DNA from: Costus lasius
Taxonomy: Eukaryota; Streptophyta; Magnoliopsida; Zingiberales; Costaceae
Direction: 5' to 3'
NCBI GenBank assembly: GCA_027563935.2
Contig: CM050453.2
Coordinates: 88,014,665-88,078,664, forward strand
DNA length: 64,000 bases
A program made the position numbers and the translations under genes. A model generated the notes under the pieces. It had not been told where the DNA came from. It ran no database searches and worked only from the letters and a program-made list of their open reading frames with translations. Shown in pieces: positions 55,449 through 64,000 of the stretch (position 1 is the stretch's first letter; every line of letters starts with the position of its first letter).

Positions 55449-57673
55449 TGTTAGGGAATACCGGGTGTAATTTTAAAATTTTGCAGTCCCAGGACGTAAC
55501 GGAAGAATCATTACACCCGAAACATATTCCGGTCCCAAGGATCCATGCGAGAGAGAAGACACAAGGATGTGTTAGAGATGTACCTCTTTTGCTTGTCTAG
55601 TTGCCGAAGCCATGTTGAAGATGATCAAGTGCTCGCCCTCTACAAGTATCCACGCGTCGACTCCTTGATCGTTGCTCCCTTCCACGCTTGGTGCTAGCCT
55701 CGGGAAGAGAATCAAGCTTTAGGGTTCCTTCACTTCTCTTGCGCCACCTTCATGGAAGTTGCGTCAAGTGCAAGGAAGTAGCCGCCAACTCCTTATCCTC
55801 TTCACTCCAAGAGAAGAGGGAGAAGAAGAGTTTCGGCCCTTAGGAAGAGTAAGTGGAAGTGGCACCACCAAGTCCTTCTCCAAGTCACGCCAAGAGGAGA
55901 TGAAGGAGAAGACTTTCGGCCACAACTTAGGAAGAAGGGTTGCGCCACCTTGATGTTGTCACCCTTTACCCCTGCTCACGACTCTCTATGTATGTTCACG
56001 CCTCCAAGGAATCAAACCATTGAGAGGGGCAGATAGGGTCCCTTTTATAAGCCAAGAGGCAGTTTAGGGAGGGCCAAGATCATGCCAAGTGGGCGGCTAG
56101 GATGAGAGGGGTTTGTGGTAAGGAAAGTCTCCAAGACTTTGCCATAAACCTCATTCAACCTATCCTTATTTGCTCAATAGCCATATCAGCCCAAGACATG
56201 CCTTAGAGGCATTCTATTCATCCAAGGAGAAGGGCTAGGCGCAACATGCAAGAGTCATTCGGCTAAGCAAGGGTTTGAGGGGAATTAGGGTTTGGAGGTA
56301 AGGAAAGTCTCCAAGACTTTACCATAAATCTCACCCTACTTGTCATATGCGCCCAAGCTCTTTCCAAAAGATCTTTCAAGCCATATCAGCCCCAACCCTT
56401 GCCATAGAGGCAAGGTTTCCATCCAAGGAACAAAGGGGGAGGCGCCTAATGCTTCCTTGTGAAGCAACATGCGCCCACTTCACCCCATTATGCCCTTGGC
56501 GCCAATGGGGTGAAACTCTTCCCCATTATACCCTTATTTGCTTATACCTCTTCTTGACAACTAGTTATTGGGCCTCATTGGATTAATGAGCTAGCCCAAA
56601 CTTCATGGTATGGGTTGATTAAGCCATTGGATCCAATCCAATGCAACCCTAATCCAAATGTGACCTATCTAGGTCAATTTCGGGTCAACCTGCCAAAAAT
56701 GAAGTTTGGCTCCAATAACTTTCTTCCAACTCATCAGGCCCGTTGGCGCTGATGAAATCTTCCAAATTGATCCAAGTTATCCAATAACTTGATCATAAGG
56801 CTTCTGATTAAAGCAACATCAAGAGTCTATTGCGTGTGACCCCGTAGGATCCTTATGACGATGGCAATGATGTAAACATCATAAGTAGTGAGGGGTATCT
56901 AGCAAGACATCACTACTACCCATGTCATAGGACTTAAGTCATATGGGAACAACTCCTAACAAGCAACGAGGATTTCCATTGCATTATAGATCCCTTTGCC
57001 TAAACTGATATCCTGCCATTGGATTAGTCTCAAGTTTATCAATCCAATGCATTGGTCATGACTCAACAAGTGTGGCCACACATTCCTGTCATGCACCAAT
57101 AAGGTGGGGCGCCCCCGAGTGGATATCATGCTTCCAATAAAGAAGGGGCAAATCCTACTATTGGTCATCCATGTCTCTACGTGACTTATGACATGCCCAA
57201 TGACAGTCGTTTTGGTCTCCCAATTACGGAGAGACGCAAGACTGTATCAAAACATATCCATCATCAAATCTAGACATGAATACCTCAAGTCTAAGGATTA
57301 ATGCAAACCTCTTGCATATGAGATTGACTTGTTGACTAGACAAGTCAATCCTCACGGTGGATCACTCCAGTGCATCCAATGCACCTATATGTCTGCGTTA
57401 CTGTGCTCCGCACCTAACCAGCCCATACACCAGTTTCACATGTACCAAAGCTGTCCCATATCTGCTATGGTACCTTGTCTAGGGATAGCTTATGAGAATG
57501 GATCCAATCCAAACTCCTGGGACATTATATATGCAACTCAATACATCAACGCAGGTAGAGAAGTCTGCATAATAACGACCATGCCTCTATAAAGAATAAT
57601 AATTCTATCAAAGTACATTCAAACAATGCCTGACCATGTCCATACATTGGTCTGCATGGCATATACACCAACA
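55449..57673 (-). mobile_element. 3' LTR of copia-3
   Basis: Ends TGTTAGGGAATACC and ACACCAACA, 2225 bp. It is a diverged relative of the copia-1 and copia-2 LTRs (shared GGTCAACCTGCCAAAAATGA and CATTGGCGCTGATGAAAT blocks). The minus-strand PPT AGTTCAAGTGGGAGAT lies immediately right of it. Confidence 0.85.
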
Positions 57674-59612
57674 ATCTCCCACTTGAACTAAGACCATGGA
57701 CAACTGATGTTTAATTAGTCCCTATGTCTCCAGTATGACTTATTTAGCTTCCGCTGCGCCAGAGGCTACATCAGTGGGTTTTTCCAGATTGCTATCTGTG
57801 TTTATTTTAACTAATTTGAATCATCATCTTTATCCATGATCTCTAAGATCAGATGATATGCTGCAGTACATACTTGAGCACTAAGTTCCTTCACTTATGC
57901 TATGGCCCCAGTAAGAACTATACTGGACCATCAAGCACCATGAACTAAATCAAGTTCAAATGAATGAAGCTGCTTCCTTGGCTGCCACAAGAAGCTGCAA
58001 TGTACTTAGCCTTATTTGTAGAATTTTGTCACTATGGTTTGCATAATGCTCTTTTAGCACACAACACCACAACAAGGCAAAGCGCAAATCCTGGCTGTGG
58101 TCATAAGACTGGAACGAAGTATCAGTGTACCCTTGTACACAAAATTCTTCATGTCTATCATAGACTAGACTTCAATCCTTTATACTTCCCTAGTATATAT
58201 AAGGATTGCTTTCACAGCTATCAAGTGTCAAACACTAGGATCTAATTGAAACTTACTGGCTATGCTCCAAGCATTTGCCACAAATGGTCTTGTGTATATT
58301 ACTCAAAACATGATCCATCCTATACACCATGTATCAGGATTTTAGACCCATGTTATTACTCTCTAGCTGTGTCATAGGACACAACATCCTCATGAGAGTC
58401 AGACCATATCTCTCTGGAAGGTATCAATATTTGGAATCATTCAATATAAACGTTTCCAGAAACTCTTGGATGAACATAGATTGACTAAAGGGCAATGACT
58501 TTCTTGGATCTCTATCTATAGATCCTCATGTCTAGGATGTAGGCATCATTCCCTAGATCATTCTTCTTGAAATACATCTCAAGCCTTTTCTTCACCATGT
58601 GAAGAGCTGAGATGTCATTCCATGTGAGGAGAATATCATCAATCTTCTAGAACAAGAAATACTATTAAGGTGCTCCCACTGATCTTCTTGTAAACACAGG
58701 CTCTTTTAAATATGCTTGCATAACACCATGCATATCTTTATGGCCTTGATATGAAAACCTTCTAGCTATTTCCTTATAGATATCTTTTCAGACGTCCATG
58801 CAAGAAAGGCAGTTTTCATAACACGCCATAACTGATCATGCAATTATAACATGCAGATTCCTAATGGACTTAAAACTCAGCTATTGGTGAAAAATTTCAT
58901 CATTATCCACCCAGTGGATTTGCCTGAAATTTCTGTTCACTAGCTTGCCTTTCAAGGTAACAATGTTACCTTCCATGTCTATCTTCCTAGAAGATTTATT
59001 TACAGCCTATGGGAATTACCCCTTTGGCAGCTCATCCAAGTCCCAGACTTGATTAGCAGACATGGAGTCCATTATGGTTCTCATGACCCTTAGCCATTTC
59101 TTGGAATCTGGTCCACCGACCGCTTCCATTTCCTCATAAGTCTTAGGTTCATCCTTGATGAAAAATTCGTCATGCCCAGCATATCGAATCGATCCAGACT
59201 TATGTGGTTCCTGTGTTACTTGAACCTCAGGTTGACTTTCAACCTGTATGTGAGATTTTGCTCTCCATCTGTGTCTAATTATATTGTGGTTGATTCTGGA
59301 CCTTGTCCCAATCAAATCTACTCCCACTAGCTTCTTCTAAAAGAAATACTTTCTCAAGAGAGACAGCAGTTTGAGCAACAAATATTTTGTTCTCTTTGGG
59401 ATAGAATTAGCACTCTACAATGCACCACAAACACATACTTTTGAATCACTGCACATTGCATTCCCAATTCCATTGAAGAAATGGGATATTTGCAGTTTGC
59501 AACTCAAAAGCTAACTTAGACACTTTCTTATGGAGTGGCAGTGCATCTGTTTGCATGGCATCATAGTAGTATATTTGCATGACTATTCAAAGATGGAACC
59601 ACATCCAATGTG
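57674..59612 (-). pseudogene. copia-3 pol remnant
   Basis: Heavily decayed minus-strand RNase H-RT-integrase-tail sequence, collinear with copia-1. The best open piece is 59016-59327, which retains FFIKDEPKTYEEMEAVGGPD and SKKWLRVMRTIMDSMSANQV. Stops and small indels are everywhere else. copia-1 entered at 59613, leaving ATGTG at its left border. Confidence 0.8.
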
Positions 59613-61577
59613 TGTTGGGAAACCCCGGGGACATTTTACAATTTTAGAGTCATGGACATACATGTTTGCACAGCGGAAGAATGTCCCCGAAACAGGCCGG
59701 TCCCAAAAACCCAGTGAAGATCGCATGCAAGGGAGTCGACACGATGAGTTAGGAAATACCTTAGAGCAAAGAAGAGAGCGATGCCGATGTAGGCGTCCAA
59801 GTGTCCGCCCTCTGCAGTCTCACACACACGGATCTCTTGAGTTCTCTTCTTCCTCGCCCGGTGCTAGCCTCGGGAAGAAGATCCAAGCCTTAGTCCTTCT
59901 TCTTCAATCCTTGCGCCACCTCCAAGGTAGAATCGCCTAGAAGAAGAGGTGGAGAGGTAGACGCCAAGTTCAAGTCTTTCTTGACCCAAGATGAGGAGAA
60001 GAGGACTTGTGCTTGCGGCTAGATGATGGAGGAAGAGAGGTTGCGCCAAGAGCCTCCAAGTTTTCGCCCCCTTTTAATGATTACGCCTCCAAGGAATTAT
60101 CTCTCAGCAAGAGGGGCGACTAGGTGCTCTTTTATAGGGCAAGAGGCGATTTATGAAAGGCTAGGATTAAGACAAGTGTAGGGCTAGGATGAGGAGGTTT
60201 GTGATAAGGAAAGTCTCCAAGACATTTCCTTAATTCTCATTCAACCTTTCCTCATTAAGCCCCACGCCTTCCTTGTGCGCCAAGGCCTTGCCTTGCGCCT
60301 CAAGCAATGCCTTAGAGGCATGCATTCCATCAATGGGAGAGGGCTAGGCGCAAATTGCTTCCTTAATGAAGCAATTTTGCCACCCTAACCCCATTATGCC
60401 CCTTAGGCGCCAATGGGGTTGGGTCTCTCCCCATTATACCCTTTTAGCCTCTCTTCTCTTCATGAGAACTTGTTATTGGGCCTCATTGGATAATGAGCTA
60501 GCCCAAACATCATTGCATAAGTTGATTAAGCACTTGGATCCAATCCAATGCAACCCTAATCCAAATGTGACCAACCATGGTCAAATACGGGTCAACCTAC
60601 CAAAAATGAAGTTTGGCTCCAATAACATTCTTCCATCTCATCAGGCCCATTGGCGCTGATGAAATCTCCCAATTAGATCCGAGTTATCCAATAACTCGAT
60701 CATAAGGCTTCCCGATCAATAAGAGAACTCAAGTATCAAGGTGTGCGACCCTGTAGGTTCCTCTGACGCTGGCAGTGCTAACCAAAGGTCACCACAAGCA
60801 GTGAGTGGCACCTAGCAGTGCATCGCTGCTACCCAGGTCATTGGAATGGATATCGACATCGACATCCCCATCATCGCAACTAGGTACAGATGCATTACAG
60901 TCTCTTTGCCGAACTGATATCCGATTGGACAAGTGTGTCACCACTTGTTTTCATCCAATCACATGGCTATGACTAAATCAGATTCTTACCTGGGTATGGC
61001 CATACACTTTCAGTCATAGAACCATAGAGGAGCTCCATGGATATCAAGCTTCCCAAAGAAAGGGGCAAATCCTATGTCTGTCCATTGACCTTCTCATATG
61101 GGTCGTGACACGCTCAATGACAACCTTTATGACTTTCCAACTACGGCAAGGTGTTAGGTTGCATCAAAGCAAGTCTCTAACCATATAGAATGATCAATGA
61201 CCTCAAGTCAAGGGATCAATGCATCTCCTGTCACTTATGAGGATAATTCATGACACCAAGTCATAGCCTCATAGCGGGTCTATCCAGTATATCCTCCCAT
61301 GATATACCCATGTGTCTGCGTTAGCACCCCGTGCCCTAACCAGCCCACATACTAGTCTCATAAGCACCATAGTTGTCCCATATCCACTAAGGTACATTGA
61401 CTGGGGATCTTTATTTGAGCACAGATCCAATCTGTCTCCAGGGACATTATCATGTAAGTACACAATCGCAGGTGTAGACAGACTATGATAACGACAATGC
61501 CATAATGATATATAAATATCAATGTCAAGTAGTACACAAGTTGACCAAAGCTAGGTCCTAGGGCATATACACCAACA
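59613..61577 (-). mobile_element. 3' LTR of copia-1
   Basis: Ends TGTTGGGAAAC and CACCAACA, 1965 bp. Left flank ATGTG. The other LTR is right of the window. No insertion interrupts it, in keeping with copia-1 being the youngest visible layer. Confidence 0.9.
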
Positions 61578-61593
61578 ATCTCCCACTTGCACT
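61578..61593 (-). other. Polypurine tract of copia-1
   Basis: Minus-strand AGTGCAAGTGGGAGAT abuts the LTR, the usual plus-strand primer position. Confidence 0.85.
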
Positions 61594-61598
61594 AAGAC

Positions 61599-64000
61599 CT
61601 AGAAGTTGAGGAGTCTCAACCCCATATCTCTAGCGTGACCATCATGCTTCTGCTGCGCCAAAGCCTTGGTCAATGGGTCTGCTAGATTGTTATCTGTGTC
61701 TACTCTGCTAATCTTGACATCACCTCTGTCTATGATCTCTCTGATCAGGTGAAATCTTCTGAGTATGTGTTTGGATCTTTGATGAGACCGTGGTTCCTTA
61801 GCTTGTGCAATTGCTCCATTGTTATCACAGTAGAGTTCAATGGGGTCCATTGTACTAGGTACCACTTGAAGATCACATAAGAACTTTCTTATCCAAACAG
61901 CTTCCTTGGCTGCCTCAGAAGCAGCTACATACTCAGCTTCGGTTGTAGAATCTGCTATGGTAGATTGCTTGAAGCTCTTCCAGCATACAGCGCCTCCATT
62001 TAACTTGAACACATAGCCGGCTTGCGATCTAAAGTCGTCAGGGTCAGACTGGAACGAAGCATCAGTGTAGCCCTGTATACTGAGCTCTTCTTGTCCCCCA
62101 TAGACCAAGAACAGATCCTTAGTTCTTCTCAGATACTTTAGGATGTTCTTTATGGCCACCCAGTGCTGCAGACCAGGATTGGATTGGTATCGGCTGGTTA
62201 TGCTCACAGCATATGCCACATCTGGTCTAGTACACAACATTGCATACATGATCGATCCTACTGCCGAAGCATAAGGAATTTGACTCATGTCATCCCTCTC
62301 AGCCTGTGTTGTAGGACACTGGCTCTTTGAAAGAGTAAGGCCATGTCTCACTGGAAGGTATCCTTTCTTGGATTGCTCCATGTAGAACCTCTCCAGTACC
62401 TTATCAATGTAAGTACTCTGACTAAGGGCTAAGAGTCTCTTGGATCTATCCCGGTAGATCCTCACGCCTAGAATATAGGCGGCCTCCCCTAAGTCTTTCA
62501 TCTCGAAACACTTCCCCAACCATGTCTTCACAGCTTGAAGACTAGGGATGTCGTTTCCGATGAGCAGTATGTCATCAACATACAAGACCAGAAAAATTAC
62601 CAAGCTCCCACTGAATTTTCTGTATACACAGGCGTCATCTTCGCTTTTGATAAAGCCATAATCTCTCACGGCTTCATCAAATCGAAGATTCCAACTTCGA
62701 GATGCTTGCTTTAATCCATAAATGGATCTCTTTAGCCTGCAGATTTTACTAGCCTCTGCAGGAAGGATGAAACCATCAGGTTGTGACATATACACATCCT
62801 CAGTCAGCTTCCCGTTAAGGAACGCTGTTTTCACATCCATCTGCCATATCTCATAGTTATGATATGCAGCTATTGCAAGTAGAATCCGAATGGATTTAAT
62901 CATGGCAACTGGCGAGAAGGTTTCATCATAGTCCACCCCGTGGACTTGTTTAAATCCTTTAGCCACCAATCTGCCTTTATAGGTAACTATGTTGCCATCC
63001 ATGTCGGTTTTCTTCTTGAAAACCCATTTGCATCCAATGGGTGTTACCCCATTAGGCGGCTCAACCAAATCCCAGACTTGGTTAGCTGACATGGAATCCA
63101 TCTCGGATCGCATGGCGTCAAGCCATTTCTCGGAGTCCGGTCCACTGACCGCCTCATCGTAGGTCCTGGGTTCATCCTCAATGATGAAGATTCCATCGTG
63201 TTGGGTCGGCAGCGACCCATACCTCTCAGGTGCACGACGAATCCTCCCAGATCTACGTGGGACCTGTGTCTGAGCCTCTGGTTGTCCAACAACCGGTGCA
63301 GGTGGCCCAGATTCCATCTCTATATCTTGTGGTTGAACTTGGACCTCATCCAAGTCAAATTTCCTCCCACTAACTTCTTTCATGAGAAATTCTTTCTCCA
63401 GAAAGACAGCTCCCCGAGCAACAAAAACTTTGTTCTCGGCTGGGACATAGAAGTAGTATCCTCTAGTTTCCTTAGGATACCCCACAAACACACACTTATC
63501 AGATCTAGGTTCTAGCTTGCTAGAATCCTGATGTTTGACATAAGCCTCACATCCCCAGATTCTGATAAAAGTGAGATTAGGGCGTCTCCCAGTCCATACC
63601 TCGTATGGTATTTTGGAGACACTCTTAGATGGAACGTTATTCAGTATCAGAGAAGCTGTCTCTAGTGCATGCCCCCAGAATGAGGGAGGTAGAGTTGCAT
63701 GACTCATCATAGATCGAACCATATCCAATAAAGTTCGATTTCTCCTCTCAGATACACCATTCCATTGAGGTGTTCCAGGAGGAGTGAGTTGGGATACGAT
63801 CCCACACTCCTTCAGATAGTCAAAGAACTCACCGCTCAGGTATTCTCCACCTCGATCTGATCGAAGAGCTTTAATGGATCTTCCAAGCTGGTTCTCTACT
63901 TCATTCTTGAACTCCTTGAATTTCTCAAAGGATTCAGACTTATGTCTTATCAGGTAGACATAACCATACCTATTGAAGTCATCAGTGAAGGTAATGAAGT
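61599..64000 (-). CDS. copia-1 pol: integrase-RT-RNase H, partial at window edge
   Basis: About 800 codons are open from the window edge to the stop at 61599. In order: integrase core with FITFTDDFNRYGYVYLI (first Asp), LRSDRGGEYLS (second Asp) and PQWNGVSERRNRTLLD (Glu); the integrase tail GRRPNLTFIRIWGCEAYVK; then RT with VDYDETFSPVA, MDVKTAFLNGKL and the catalytic YVDD in FLVLYVDDILLIG; then RNase H with YTDASFQSD and STTEAEYVAAS; and a C-terminus ending MGLRLLNF. Integrase before RT is diagnostic of Ty1/copia. No stop or frameshift is seen, so this is probably a recent, possibly functional copy. Gag and protease lie outside the window. Confidence 0.92.
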   Translation of the reverse strand, partial: FITFTDDFNRYGYVYLIRHKSESFEKFKEFKNEVENQLGRSIKALRSDRGGEYLSGEFFDYLKECGIVSQLTPPGTPQWNGVSERRNRTLLDMVRSMMSHATLPPSFWGHALETASLILNNVPSKSVSKIPYEVWTGRRPNLTFIRIWGCEAYVKHQDSSKLEPRSDKCVFVGYPKETRGYYFYVPAENKVFVARGAVFLEKEFLMKEVSGRKFDLDEVQVQPQDIEMESGPPAPVVGQPEAQTQVPRRSGRIRRAPERYGSLPTQHDGIFIIEDEPRTYDEAVSGPDSEKWLDAMRSEMDSMSANQVWDLVEPPNGVTPIGCKWVFKKKTDMDGNIVTYKGRLVAKGFKQVHGVDYDETFSPVAMIKSIRILLAIAAYHNYEIWQMDVKTAFLNGKLTEDVYMSQPDGFILPAEASKICRLKRSIYGLKQASRSWNLRFDEAVRDYGFIKSEDDACVYRKFSGSLVIFLVLYVDDILLIGNDIPSLQAVKTWLGKCFEMKDLGEAAYILGVRIYRDRSKRLLALSQSTYIDKVLERFYMEQSKKGYLPVRHGLTLSKSQCPTTQAERDDMSQIPYASAVGSIMYAMLCTRPDVAYAVSITSRYQSNPGLQHWVAIKNILKYLRRTKDLFLVYGGQEELSIQGYTDASFQSDPDDFRSQAGYVFKLNGGAVCWKSFKQSTIADSTTEAEYVAASEAAKEAVWIRKFLCDLQVVPSTMDPIELYCDNNGAIAQAKEPRSHQRSKHILRRFHLIREIIDRGDVKISRVDTDNNLADPLTKALAQQKHDGHARDMGLRLLNF

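Overview
The window is plant nuclear DNA from a repeat-dense, probably heterochromatic region. It is AT-rich and almost entirely transposable elements. Most are LTR retrotransposons: Athila-type Ty3/gypsy elements whose primer-binding sites match tRNA-Asp, and Ty1/copia elements. I found no intact host gene, no tRNA or rRNA gene and no CRISPR array. The only trace of a host gene is a broken fragment of a group A bZIP (ABF/AREB/DPBF) gene near the left end. The species cannot be named from this sequence.

Layout. 1-2014: a GC-rich insert carrying the bZIP fragment between inverted, transposon-like ends. 2015-13735: old, diverged tandem-repeat DNA (units of about 30, 35, 84, 120, 159 and 191 bp). 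It contains a foldback MITE (7051-7346), an older inverted-repeat element (6611-8064) and two LTR insertions with perfect 5-bp target duplications (4226-6011 and 9227-12902). The second of these holds a nested copia solo LTR (10951-12593). 14510-22102: a decayed plus-strand gypsy element (called D2) with a CCHC reading frame, interrupted by two solo LTRs (14559-16102 and 19746-21649).

From 22103 to the right edge lies one deep nest. A minus-strand copia element (copia-2, 22103-26780) is interrupted by a minus-strand Athila-like element H (LTR at 26781-28305). H has an env-position ORF and pol. H is interrupted by D (30775-35942, TSD TTCCC), by G (39107-49137, TSD CACTT, a complete Athila-like element on the plus strand) and by A (from 50104). 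A is a pol-less element with an intact 453-codon CCHC ORF. The second LTR of A is interrupted by copia-3 (from 55449), which is itself interrupted by copia-1 (from 59613). The pol frame of copia-1 is open to the window edge.

The signal that ordinary features do not explain is a set of RNA-like structures repeated across otherwise divergent Athila-type families. (1) R-U5 of every gypsy LTR carries a hairpin ACC-GNRA-GGT inside an outer stem that covaries, plus several CAC-GNRA-GTG mini-hairpins. The loops vary only as GAAA, GAGA or GGGA. (2) A duplicated 60-nt unit in the 3' UTR of A, G and H has a stem with compensatory changes. (3) A hairpin of the CTTGGG/CCCAAG type sits just after the last stop codon of five elements, autonomous and pol-less alike. 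(4) U3 regions carry arrays of 15-23 bp palindromes of three sequence classes. The pol-less elements D, D2 and A keep these signals and a nucleocapsid-like ORF, which suggests a shared packaging and mobilisation system. The structures are read by eye; no folding or database search was run.
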